From NCBI GenBank assembly GCA_034440135.1, contig JAWXBP010000502.1, positions 1 through 35,200 on the forward strand: 35,200 bases of DNA, in the 5' to 3' direction. Under the pieces are notes generated by a model, which did not search any database, had not been told where the DNA came from, and worked only from the letters and a program-made list of their open reading frames with translations. How positions within the stretch are numbered: the stretch's first letter is position 1; each line of letters starts with the position of its first letter. A program made the position numbers and the translations under genes. Of this stretch, positions 15,407 through 23,845 are shown piece by piece. Source of the stretch: Planctomycetia bacterium. Lineage in GTDB: Bacteria > Planctomycetota > Planctomycetia > Pirellulales > JALHLM01.

Positions 15407-15434
15407 TTGATCGACCGCTGAATGTCGCTATCTT
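15407..15434 (+). promoter_or_regulatory. Promoter and structured leader of the giant secreted protein
   Basis: TTGATC (15407-15412), a 16-base spacer and TATCTT (15429-15434) lie about 175 bases before the giant gene. The predicted leader contains an 8-bp perfect hairpin GCGCGACC/GGTCGCGC (15494-15501 and 15513-15520) and a second palindrome CGCCGGC/GCCGGCG (15538-15544 and 15553-15559). The rest of the 448-base divergent gap (15161-15608) shows no ORF I can support. Confidence 0.5.
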
Positions 15435-15608
15435 ACGGTTGGAATTCTCCAGAGGAACCTCTTCGGTCCGCAGTCTCATCCGTTTCAGTTGCCGCGCGAC
15501 CCCGTATCTTGCGGTCGCGCGCGATGACTTTCACGCCCGCCGGCCAGTGACTGCCGGCGCCGCCCTTCATCCGCTGTTCGTGGCGCCGCCGCCACCAGGA
15601 GTATGTCG

Positions 15609-18600
15609 ATGAACGCTCACCGGAATCGGAATCGCCGCTTGACGCAGATTTCCACCGCGCGCCCGAACCGAATCGTGCGCCCGGAACTGCTGGAGAAGCG
15701 GCAGTTGCTGAGTTGCAGCACGCCGACGGTGCAGACCGTGCGTGGCCGCGACGCGACCTTCGACCAATGTTTCAATCTGGAATTCGAGCATGGCGGCGAG
15801 GACTACGAAGTCAGCGCCTACTACACCGAGACGACCACTGCGGCCGACCTGCTGCAATGCACCGACGCCGAGAACGACGCCGACCGTTGCGAACATCGGT
15901 TGCCCAATGATGACGACGGCAACGGCGACAATATTCACGCGGTCAGCATGGCTGGCCAGGCGCGCGACGCGTTCAAGTTCTTCCTCGATCGCGGTCTGAA
16001 ATTTCTTCCCGCGGGCGAGACGGAACTTGAAGTCTACATCGCCGAGGATCCACGCGGCGGCGGCGTGCCGACGGCGAACAGCCTGCTGACCGACGACGAA
16101 TTAGTTGCCGATCCGGACTTGCTGTGGGAAGAGCTGTTGGCATATCACGAGTTGCATCACCTCGTGCAGGGACAATACGACGGCTCCTGGGACGACTTCT
16201 ATGGCGAGGGGATCGCGCGATCGAGCGAAGATCGCGTGCGGACCGATCTCGACGCCGACACCGGCCATCTGTTCATCCCGCAGATCACGAACGCCATCGA
16301 CAGCAATACGGTCCGCACCACCGACCTGGCCGCTCAGTCTTACGACACGGCGGCGTGGTGGACGTGGCTCTGGGATCAATATCGCGTCGGCGCGGGCGAG
16401 AATCCCCCGGTCACCGGCGCCAACGATCTGGGCTGGGGCGCCATGCGCGAGTTCTACGAAGAACTCGAAACGCAGCAGTCCGACGAACTGGGCGCGGTCG
16501 CGGACTTCATCGCCGCGCAGGGCAGTTCCTTCCGGCAGGACTTCATCGACTACACCCTCGCCCTGTGGGCGCAGTCGTTCAATCCCTCGGATCCGAGGCT
16601 CGGTTATCTCGATAACGAGATCAACAACATCGGCCCGATGAATGGGCACACCATCATCAACTCCGCGCCGGCGTTCGGCAACACGACGTTAAACCTCACG
16701 CCGCGGACGAGCCGGTATATCGAGTTCAACCCAGCCAGCCAGTGCGACTACACGTCTTTCAGCTTCGACGGCAATGGCAAGAACTACGGCTTCAGCGTGA
16801 TGACGGCCGACGGCGGGGACTTGCAAGATCGCTGGACGAGCTATAGCAACAACTGGGCTCGCACCGTGCGAACCGCCGACCTGGACCGCGTGGTCGGCGT
16901 GGTGACATCGTTCGATCAATCCGGTTCGGTCGACGTCGGGCGAGGTTGCGTATCTCCCGACGTGCAAATCAAGTCGCCGACGACCTCTTCGTTCGCGATG
17001 GTGGGCACGGCCGACAATCCGCGTTCGTTTGTCGTGCGATTGTCGGTCACGGGCAACGGCGCGGCGATCGCCGGACTCGTGGCGGATGAATTCAATGTGA
17101 CGTTGAAAAAATCCGGCAGCGCCGATGCGCCGATTCCCGTCGAAGTGATCAACGCCAGCTACGTGCTGGACGACTACTGGCTGCTTGTGCAAGCGCCGGA
17201 TGATGTCGCCGGCGCGGAAACCGGTTCGTTTTACGATCTCAGCGTCACGCTCGGCAGCGACAGTGATTCGGAGAATTTCTCCGTCGTGTACCTGGAACGC
17301 GTCCAGGACGTGATCCTGGTGCTCGATCGTTCCGGCAGCATGGGGGGCGACACCGGCAAAATCGAAGCCGCGCGCAACGCCGCCAATCTCCTGGTGATGG
17401 CCTTGGCCGATGAGGACCAAGGAGGTTACGTGGCCTTCGACACCGACGCCGAAATCCAGGTGTCCCTGGATGAATTGAGCGATGGCAATCAGCGCCAGGA
17501 CCTGGAAGATGCGATCGCCGCGGAAGTGCCGCTGGATTTCACCTCGATCGGCGACGGTCTGCGGGCCGCGCTCGACGACTACAGCTCCAACGGCAACCCG
17601 GACAATCTCTGCAGCATCGTGTTGATGAGCGACGGGCACGAAAACGAACCGGACTATTGGGCCGATGTGAAGGACGACCTGATCGCGGCCGGTTGCCCGG
17701 TGCATACGATCTCGTTCGGTCCCGGCGCGAACGAAGTCTTGATGCAGGAGATCTCCGGAGCGGTTTCCGGCGGCTCCCACGACTACGCGACTTCGGAAGG
17801 AGGCGTGCCGATCAATTCCGTCCTCGGCTGGGAAAACAACGTCAGCCGTATCTACGAGAACAAGGCCACGCAGATGGCTGGCCGCCAGCGGATTTTCACC
17901 GTGCTGGGCGATTCGGCCATCGGCGGCGTGGCCACCGGTATCATCGATTTCGAAGACCATCCGACTGGGACGGTGATCGCTGTCGGCAATTCCTTCACTG
18001 CATCGGGGGTTCCGGGTAAGGGGCTGCCGTTCCAGAACAACGCCGGCGCAATGGTCAACACGGGCTTCGCGCGCGTCGACAACCAACAGAGTGCCGACGG
18101 CGCGGGCCACGACCTGCAGCTCAACAACATCAACGTCGGTTTCGAGTTCGCCAAGACGCTCGAATCCGCGTCGGCGCTGTTTGGTTACTTCGGCGGAAAT
18201 CTGAACGTGACCATTAATGGCGAACTGTTCAATGCGCGTACGCTGTCGCTTCTCCAAGGTCGCGTGATTGGCGGCGTCTCCGTCAACCTGACCATGTTCG
18301 ACAATCAGCACGGTCGACTGGACTTCAAGGGGGACATCGACTCCCTGGCACTCGGCGGTCAGGAGTTTTGGATCGACGACTTGCGATTCAACAGCGAGGT
18401 CGGGAACTTCCACGAAATCCCCGTCGACAAGGGCGCCGACATCCTGGTCGTTTCCGCCGCCTGGCAGGAAAAGATGGGCGGCGTTCACACCGAGTTGTTC
18501 GACCCGAACGGCGACCCCGTGCCGGCCGCGCGGCGCAGCCTTTCGTCCCAAGGCACGAACGAAGTCTGGCGCGTGCCCGATCCGATCCCGGGCAACTATC

Positions 18601-20375
18601 GGATGCGGCTGATGAATATTCCGCAGGAATACTTCCTGACCGCTTCGGTGCGGAGCGAATTTGAACTGTACACGTTCGTCGGCCAGCCGCAAGAAGATAT
18701 GTTGACGGGCGTAGAAGTGCCGCTCGTGGCCTCGTTCATCTCCAACACGGGGCCGGTGCTGGACGCCAATGTGACGGCCACCGTGCTTGATCCAGGCGGT
18801 ACGTCGAAGGTGGTCAAGCTCTGGGACGACGGCAACCACGGCGACGGCGAAGCGGATGACGGCGTCTACGCGAACAGCTATACCGCGACGTCATTCGGCG
18901 ATCTCGTGCAACTCAATCCTGATCTTGTCGTCGAAGGGGACGAGCCCATGGGCGTCGGCTCCTATCAAGTCACTTTCAAGGCCAAGAAGGACGAAATCGT
19001 TCGCGAAGGTCTCGGCAGCTTCGTATTGAACCGCGACAAGGACTCCGACAGCGACGGCCTCCCCGATCGTTGGGAAGAGGAGCATGGTCTCGATCCGAAG
19101 AATCGCGAGGATCAGAACTCCGATTTCGATAAGGACGGGCTGCCGGCCTCGTGCGAATACCGCGTCGGCACCGATCCGCGCAACAGCGACACCGACGACG
19201 GCGGTCGCTCCGACGGGGCCGAAGTGCAATACGTGCCGGGTCAACTCTGCCGCGCGGTGCGCGATCCGCTTGATCCGGCGGACGATCGCCTGCGCAAAGT
19301 GACCGGCATCGTGGCGCTGCCGGAAGCCACGCCGAACGGGAGCCCGCACGTGCGCCTCAAGATCAGTATCCCGGACGATGACTACTTGTTCTCCAGCATT
19401 CATCGCCGCCTGCTGAATGAAGACGGCCGGCCGATCGGCGATTGGATCGAGTTGGAAGACGAGTTCCGCGGGCCGGAATTCGAAGACCTTCGCCTGGCCG
19501 AAGGGAACTACGAATACCAGATCATCCCCTTCCACTTCGGCGGTGATGGGGAATCCCCGATCGAAGGGCAACATATCTTTTCCAGTCCCGTCCTCGTCAA
19601 GAAGGACCCGTACGCGCCGTTCGGCAGCGTGATGATCGACGACGCTGACGGCGAGACGTACAGCCCCTTGGTGACGCTGCGCATCATTGCCGACGATTCC
19701 GGGCACGTGCATGATTTCGATCCGGAGCATCAGCCTGCGCCCGGTTCGCCGCTCGAAAAGCTGATGATGAAGATCAGCAATCGCCCGGATTTCGCCGGCG
19801 CGGATTGGCAACCGTTCCAGCCAGAAGTGAAAGATTGGTTCCTGGGTCGCTTCGAACCGCTGCAGGAGACGACGCGCTGGGTCTACGTGGCCTTTATGGA
19901 CGAGGCCGGCAACATCAGCGACGGTCCCATTGCCGACAGTATTCAGGCGCTGCTCCAACCCGGCGACACGTACCCGTTCGATGGCAAGGTGGACATCACT
20001 GACCTGAACAACGTGCGGAACAACTTCGGCAGCCAAGGCCAGATCGCCATCCTGATCGGCGATGCCATCGGCGCCTTGAACGGCGCGGTCGACATTAGCG
20101 ACCTCAACGCGGTCCGCAACAACTTCGGCAGTTTCGTCGACTCGCCTTTGCCGTCGACGGCGCAGCGGCACGCCCCGGAAAAAATCGCAAACCGCGCCAT
20201 CATCGACCCGACTGCCTCGGATAGGCCGTTGCTGGGGCGAACTGTTGCGACGAATGGCAGCGCCGCGGCGCGCGACGTGCTGTTCGGTCGCTTCACCGAG
20301 GTCGGCGTGGACATCGACGCACTGTTGACCGCCCATCGGCATTCGCAAAAGCGGGGCTTGCGCGCATTGAAGTGA
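15609..20375 (+). CDS. Giant secreted metalloprotease-VWA protein with CLCA-like core and dockerin-like repeats
   Basis: Encodes 1588 residues. The N-terminus has Arg-rich sequence then ELLEKRQLLS, the planctomycete LEPR-XLL-type export motif. A zinc-protease-like HELHH (180-184) is followed by GEGIARSSED, whose Glu could be the third ligand. A VWA domain begins at about 567 with the MIDAS DRSGS (D573-S577), TSIGDGLRAAL and VLMSDGHEN. The order protease, VWA, then a beta-sandwich (VDKGADILVVSAAWQEK, ELFDPNGDPV) matches animal and bacterial CLCA proteins; a roughly 140-residue beta-rich segment (about 770-930) is inserted within that sandwich. TSP3-like calcium repeats (DKDSDSDGLPDRWEEEHGLD, about 1140-1200) and two dockerin-like blocks ending VRNNFG (about 1455-1510) follow. 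ATG 15609 is preferred over ATG 15603 because AGGAG (15597-15601) then has 7-base spacing. Cleavage activity is inferred. Confidence 0.85.
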   Translation: MNAHRNRNRRLTQISTARPNRIVRPELLEKRQLLSCSTPTVQTVRGRDATFDQCFNLEFEHGGEDYEVSAYYTETTTAADLLQCTDAENDADRCEHRLPNDDDGNGDNIHAVSMAGQARDAFKFFLDRGLKFLPAGETELEVYIAEDPRGGGVPTANSLLTDDELVADPDLLWEELLAYHELHHLVQGQYDGSWDDFYGEGIARSSEDRVRTDLDADTGHLFIPQITNAIDSNTVRTTDLAAQSYDTAAWWTWLWDQYRVGAGENPPVTGANDLGWGAMREFYEELETQQSDELGAVADFIAAQGSSFRQDFIDYTLALWAQSFNPSDPRLGYLDNEINNIGPMNGHTIINSAPAFGNTTLNLTPRTSRYIEFNPASQCDYTSFSFDGNGKNYGFSVMTADGGDLQDRWTSYSNNWARTVRTADLDRVVGVVTSFDQSGSVDVGRGCVSPDVQIKSPTTSSFAMVGTADNPRSFVVRLSVTGNGAAIAGLVADEFNVTLKKSGSADAPIPVEVINASYVLDDYWLLVQAPDDVAGAETGSFYDLSVTLGSDSDSENFSVVYLERVQDVILVLDRSGSMGGDTGKIEAARNAANLLVMALADEDQGGYVAFDTDAEIQVSLDELSDGNQRQDLEDAIAAEVPLDFTSIGDGLRAALDDYSSNGNPDNLCSIVLMSDGHENEPDYWADVKDDLIAAGCPVHTISFGPGANEVLMQEISGAVSGGSHDYATSEGGVPINSVLGWENNVSRIYENKATQMAGRQRIFTVLGDSAIGGVATGIIDFEDHPTGTVIAVGNSFTASGVPGKGLPFQNNAGAMVNTGFARVDNQQSADGAGHDLQLNNINVGFEFAKTLESASALFGYFGGNLNVTINGELFNARTLSLLQGRVIGGVSVNLTMFDNQHGRLDFKGDIDSLALGGQEFWIDDLRFNSEVGNFHEIPVDKGADILVVSAAWQEKMGGVHTELFDPNGDPVPAARRSLSSQGTNEVWRVPDPIPGNYRMRLMNIPQEYFLTASVRSEFELYTFVGQPQEDMLTGVEVPLVASFISNTGPVLDANVTATVLDPGGTSKVVKLWDDGNHGDGEADDGVYANSYTATSFGDLVQLNPDLVVEGDEPMGVGSYQVTFKAKKDEIVREGLGSFVLNRDKDSDSDGLPDRWEEEHGLDPKNREDQNSDFDKDGLPASCEYRVGTDPRNSDTDDGGRSDGAEVQYVPGQLCRAVRDPLDPADDRLRKVTGIVALPEATPNGSPHVRLKISIPDDDYLFSSIHRRLLNEDGRPIGDWIELEDEFRGPEFEDLRLAEGNYEYQIIPFHFGGDGESPIEGQHIFSSPVLVKKDPYAPFGSVMIDDADGETYSPLVTLRIIADDSGHVHDFDPEHQPAPGSPLEKLMMKISNRPDFAGADWQPFQPEVKDWFLGRFEPLQETTRWVYVAFMDEAGNISDGPIADSIQALLQPGDTYPFDGKVDITDLNNVRNNFGSQGQIAILIGDAIGALNGAVDISDLNAVRNNFGSFVDSPLPSTAQRHAPEKIANRAIIDPTASDRPLLGRTVATNGSAAARDVLFGRFTEVGVDIDALLTAHRHSQKRGLRALK

Positions 20376-20594
20376 TGTGCCCACACTCCTGTGCCGTCAA
20401 CTGTCAAGTTTTGAATCAGTAGTTCGGCGGGGGTGCCTAGGGCTGGGGCGAATCATGGAGGCAACCACGTCGAACCGGCTGGGGCATCGTGGCGACTTGT
20501 TGACAAGTCCAACGAATCCCCAGCAGTTGGACCATCGCGACCGCGCAGTCATTGCCCCTGCCCCAGGCACCCGCCGCGATTGTTGATCCGGCGG

Positions 20595-20609
20595 CCGGTC
20601 AGTGACCGG
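20595..20609. promoter_or_regulatory. 15-bp palindrome upstream of the serine hydrolase gene
   Basis: CCGGTCA (20595-20601) and TGACCGG (20603-20609) form a near-perfect dyad with a one-base centre, 28 bases before ATG 20638. A second dyad, GACTTG-TTGA-CAAGTC, lies at 20494-20509. Either could be a repressor site or a small RNA hairpin. The remainder of 20376-20637 shows nothing clear. Confidence 0.35.
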
Positions 20610-20637
20610 ACAATCGCAACTTCCTTTGAGCGACATC

Positions 20638-21864
20638 ATGAATCACAAAGTTTTTGCCGCAATCGTCGGCGGGTTGTTGTTCGGCCAATGCACTACGGCA
20701 TTGCGCGCGGAGGTCAAGAGCGCGAAGTTCGATACGGAGCGACTAAAATCGCTGCCGTCGGCCATGCAGCGATTCGTCGACGAGCACGAAATCTCCGGCG
20801 CGGTTGTTGTCGTCGGCAACGCCGATGGCGTGGCGGCGATTGAAGCGATCGGCCAGCGTGACTTGGCCTCCGGCGAGCCAATGCGCAACGATTCGCTGTT
20901 CCGCATCGCTTCGATGACCAAGCCGATCACCGCGATCGCCGTGGCCATGCTCGTCGAGGAAGGCAAGCTGAGCTTCGACGATCCGGTCGAAAAGCACTTG
21001 CCGGAATTCCGCGGACAGCGATTGATCGTCGAGCGCGACGGCGAGCGACGCGTCACCGTCCCGGCGCCGCGATCGATTACGATCCGTGAACTGCTGACGC
21101 ATACCTCGGGCATGCCCGGCGGACCGCCGCCGGGATTGGCGGAACTGTATCGACGGCGCGATCGCACCTTGAACGAAGCGGTGCTCGCCTTTTCGCAACT
21201 GCCGCTCGAATTCGAGCCGGGCTCTCGCTGGTCGTACAGCAACACCGGCATCGACACCGCCGGCCGCGTCGTCGAAGCCGTTTCCGGGCAGGGCTTCGAG
21301 GAGTTTCTGTCGACGCGATTGTTCCGGCCGCTGGGGATGAACGACACCGTGTTTTATCCCTCGGACGATCAGCGCGGTCGCCTGGCGACGATGTATCGCC
21401 GTGACAGCGATCAGCTCCTTCCCGCCGAGGAGAGCCTGATCGAAGTGCCGCGCGAGGCGAAGTACCCCGTGCCGGCCGGCGGGCTTTGCTCGACGGGGCC
21501 GGACTTGGCGAAACTGTACCAGGCGATGCTGCGGCTGGGCGAATGTGACGGACATCGCCTGCTCACTCCCGAAAGCGTCGCCGAATTGACGCGGTTGCAA
21601 ACCGGTTCGCTGGAAACGGGCTTCGTCCCCGGCATGGGTTTCGGGCTCGGTTGGGCATATGTGCGCGAACCGCAGGGCGTAACGGGCGCCCTCTCGCCCG
21701 GGAGCTTTGGCCACGGCGGCGCCTTTGGCACTCAGGCTTGGATCGACCCCCAGCGTGGCTGGTTCGCGATCCTGCTGATCCAACGTGTTGGCCTTCCGAA
21801 TGCGGACGCATCGGCAATGCGTGGAATTCTGCAAGCACAGGCGGCCGGTGCGATCTCGCCTTGA
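20638..21864 (+). CDS. Exported serine hydrolase, class C beta-lactamase fold (S12 family)
   Basis: Encodes 408 residues with an N-terminal signal sequence (MNHKVFAAIVGGLLFGQCTTALRA). The three active-site elements of the penicillin-binding/class C fold are present: SMTK (S92, K95), YSN (Y200, N202) and HGG (H359-G361) in place of KTG. Typical flanking segments are RELLTHTSGMPGG and PLGMNDTVFYP. Proteins of this subgroup include esterases, D-aminopeptidases and EstB-like enzymes, and HGG in the third motif is more common in these than in true beta-lactamases, so antibiotic hydrolysis should not be assumed. Start 20638 restores a signal peptide; an upstream start at 20602 lies inside the palindrome region. 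Confidence 0.88.
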   Translation: MNHKVFAAIVGGLLFGQCTTALRAEVKSAKFDTERLKSLPSAMQRFVDEHEISGAVVVVGNADGVAAIEAIGQRDLASGEPMRNDSLFRIASMTKPITAIAVAMLVEEGKLSFDDPVEKHLPEFRGQRLIVERDGERRVTVPAPRSITIRELLTHTSGMPGGPPPGLAELYRRRDRTLNEAVLAFSQLPLEFEPGSRWSYSNTGIDTAGRVVEAVSGQGFEEFLSTRLFRPLGMNDTVFYPSDDQRGRLATMYRRDSDQLLPAEESLIEVPREAKYPVPAGGLCSTGPDLAKLYQAMLRLGECDGHRLLTPESVAELTRLQTGSLETGFVPGMGFGLGWAYVREPQGVTGALSPGSFGHGGAFGTQAWIDPQRGWFAILLIQRVGLPNADASAMRGILQAQAAGAISP

Positions 21865-21918
21865 CGTCGGACTCGCAGACACTGGCGCGCTGCGCGGCAA
21901 ACTAATTCCGCCGCCCCT

Positions 21919-21948
21919 TTGCCAACTTGGCTCGGACGGCGTTAGAAT
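21919..21948 (+). promoter_or_regulatory. Promoter of the TPR gene (TTGCCA / TAGAAT)
   Basis: TTGCCA (21919-21924), an 18-base spacer and TAGAAT (21943-21948) form a good promoter about 240 bases before the TPR gene. Transcription would start near 21955. The 5' leader of about 235 bases includes several CCCGGGC-containing segments (for example near 22069, 22132 and 22149) that can pair with one another. An ATG at 21953 precedes a 33-codon frame but overlaps the expected start site. Confidence 0.55.
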
Positions 21949-22190
21949 CGTTATGGTCGCTCGATCCAGCGCGCAACCGGGGCGGAGTTCTCGTCTCGGG
22001 CCAATTCCTTTGCGCTGGAATTGGGGCGTCGCAAATTACAATGCAAGGAATTGACCTTGCTGAGCGCAGCCCGGGCCTGAACAGGGTAACGGGCCGCCGC
22101 GTAGAAACCAACTCACTTGCTTTTCTTCGTCGCCCGGGATTGGCGCAACCCGGGCCTCGCGATTGTCGCCAGGGCAAAGGAATTAGCAGC

Positions 22191-23663
22191 ATGAATCGCT
22201 TCATTTCGAAACTCCTGGCCGTTGCCCTGGCACTTTCGCCAGCGGCTTGGCAGAGCGTCTCGGCGGCCCCTTTGGCGACGGAGGACGTGCTGCCGACCGC
22301 GCCCGACGATCCGTCGAAGAAACAATACAAAGAGATCCAAGACGCCGTCGTCAAGTTCCAAGCCGGCGACTTGGATGGCACGTTGACGCTCTTGGAGCAG
22401 GCGCACGAAAAATATCCCGAGCTGGCGCCGGCGCAGATCCTGCTGGCGCAGATGTTTTTCAAGGCGATGAGTTCCACGACCGGCCAGAAGCAAGCGCAGC
22501 TGCTGACCTACGGCCGGGGAGCGTTGGAACGAGCCGTGGAGAAAGACAAGAACGACCCGGACGCGTATCTGTTCCTCGGCGACCTGGCCTTTGCCCAATC
22601 GCGGCTCACGGAAGCGGAGCTGCTGTTTACCAAAGCGAACGACCTCACGAATGCCATGGACGCGGCCAACCCGCGTAAGGCCGATTTGCACAAGCGCTGC
22701 CTGGCCGGAAACGCCTCGGTGGCCGAAGCGCGGAGCAACTTGGACGAAGCCATCAAGCTGTTGACCGAACTGGCGGAAACCTCGCCGGACAATCCATTGG
22801 CCCACTATCGCCATGGGCAGGTCTTGTTCAAGAAGAAGGAAGCCCGCAGCGCTTTCGAGGCCTTCAAGAAGGCCGTGGCGATCAAGGCCGATTTGGGCCC
22901 CGCCGGCATCGTCATGGCCCGCCTGTTCGAGCAAGCGGCGCAACAAGGAGACGCGGCCGCACGCAAGTCGGCGGACGACTGGATCGCCTACTCGATCTCG
23001 GCCAAGCAGGGTGGGAAGGATCCCTTGTCACACCTGGCGGTGGCGCGGATGTACTGGGATCGCGACGACGTCGCCAACGCGAAGAAGCACGCCGAGATTT
23101 CGCTCGGTCTGGATCCGAATTCCAAGGAGTTGAAGCTGCTCCTGGGGCTGATCGCTCGTTACGAAAAGGATTTGCCGACAGCCGAAAAGCTGTTCGAGGA
23201 AGTTTACAAATCTGACCCGAGCAACTTTGCCGCGGCGAATCAGTTCGTGATTTCGTTGATCGATCAGGACGATGACACCAGAAAAGGTCGCGCCTTAGTC
23301 ATCGCCGAAGCCAACATGAAGGACCACCAGAGCACCAATTTCGCTCCCACCGCAGCGGCCACGCTGGGTTGGGTCTACTACCGGCTCGGTCGTACGCAGG
23401 ACGCCCAAAAGATGTTGCAATCGGCCATGCAGGCCGGGCGCGGCAATATCTCAGGCGACACCGCTTACTACGTCGCAAAGATCCTCATCGACAGCGGCCG
23501 GGCCGACGACGCTAAGGCCCTGCTGAAAACGACGTTGCAGGGCAAGGGACCATTCCCGTACCGCACCGACTGCCAGGCGATGCTGGCTCAGTTGGAGAAC
23601 TCGTCGACGCCGGTGACACCGGACACGACTCCGGCCACGGATTCGAGTTCGCCGCCGAATTAG
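22191..23663 (+). CDS. Exported TPR-repeat protein
   Basis: Encodes 490 residues with a signal peptide (MNRFISKLLAVALALSPAAW, cleavage after about SVSA near residue 24). The mature protein is a series of helix pairs typical of tetratricopeptide repeats, such as AVVKFQAGDLDGTLTLLEQA, PDAYLFLGDLAFAQSRLTEAE, NPLAHYRHGQVLFKKKEARSA and TLGWVYYRLGRTQDAQKM, arranged over about residues 50-460, and ends in a Thr/Pro/Ser-rich tail. It is a periplasmic or surface scaffold that probably binds other proteins; no enzymatic motif is visible. ATG 22191 has AAAGGA (22176-22181) upstream and starts at the signal peptide; upstream starts in the same frame would add a leader-encoded stretch without one. A strong terminator follows. 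Confidence 0.85.
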   Translation: MNRFISKLLAVALALSPAAWQSVSAAPLATEDVLPTAPDDPSKKQYKEIQDAVVKFQAGDLDGTLTLLEQAHEKYPELAPAQILLAQMFFKAMSSTTGQKQAQLLTYGRGALERAVEKDKNDPDAYLFLGDLAFAQSRLTEAELLFTKANDLTNAMDAANPRKADLHKRCLAGNASVAEARSNLDEAIKLLTELAETSPDNPLAHYRHGQVLFKKKEARSAFEAFKKAVAIKADLGPAGIVMARLFEQAAQQGDAAARKSADDWIAYSISAKQGGKDPLSHLAVARMYWDRDDVANAKKHAEISLGLDPNSKELKLLLGLIARYEKDLPTAEKLFEEVYKSDPSNFAAANQFVISLIDQDDDTRKGRALVIAEANMKDHQSTNFAPTAAATLGWVYYRLGRTQDAQKMLQSAMQAGRGNISGDTAYYVAKILIDSGRADDAKALLKTTLQGKGPFPYRTDCQAMLAQLENSSTPVTPDTTPATDSSSPPN

Positions 23664-23711
23664 TAAGCGCGCCTTCCCTGGGCTTAAGTGGCGATGTTAA
23701 TTCAGTCTTTC

Positions 23712-23750
23712 AGCCCCGCTGCTTTCCTGGCAAAGCAGCGGGGCTTTTTT
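23712..23750 (+). terminator. Strong Rho-independent terminator
   Basis: A perfect 14-bp stem, AGCCCCGCTGCTTT (23712-23725) with AAAGCAGCGGGGCT (23732-23745), closes a 6-base loop and runs into TTTTTT. It ends the TPR transcript. Confidence 0.93.
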
Positions 23751-23755
23751 CGCGC

Positions 23756-23784
23756 TTGTACGGATAGCGGCCTTGGCGTATCCT
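23756..23784 (+). promoter_or_regulatory. Promoter of the lipoprotein gene
   Basis: TTGTAC (23756-23761), a 17-base spacer and TATCCT (23779-23784) follow directly after the terminator. The leader of about 55 bases contains the dyad GAAATG-CGCA-CATTTC (23815-23830). A second TATCCT (23832-23837) sits 8 bases before the chosen ATG and could be a leaderless alternative. Confidence 0.5.
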
Positions 23785-23845
23785 CCCGCCGCGCTGTAAT
23801 GGATTGCGGCGCGCGAAATGCGCACATTTCCTATCCTGCCAAGCC

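Noticed and set aside
16689-18839. Minus-strand frame of 716 codons antisense to the giant gene
   Set aside because: It mirrors the GC-rich plus-strand gene, has a His/Arg/Val-rich composition with no domain, and the plus frame carries clear motifs.
21953-22054. 33-codon ATG frame behind TAGAAT at 21943
   Set aside because: Only 4 bases separate box and ATG, so transcription would start inside or after the ATG, and the peptide has no recognisable feature.
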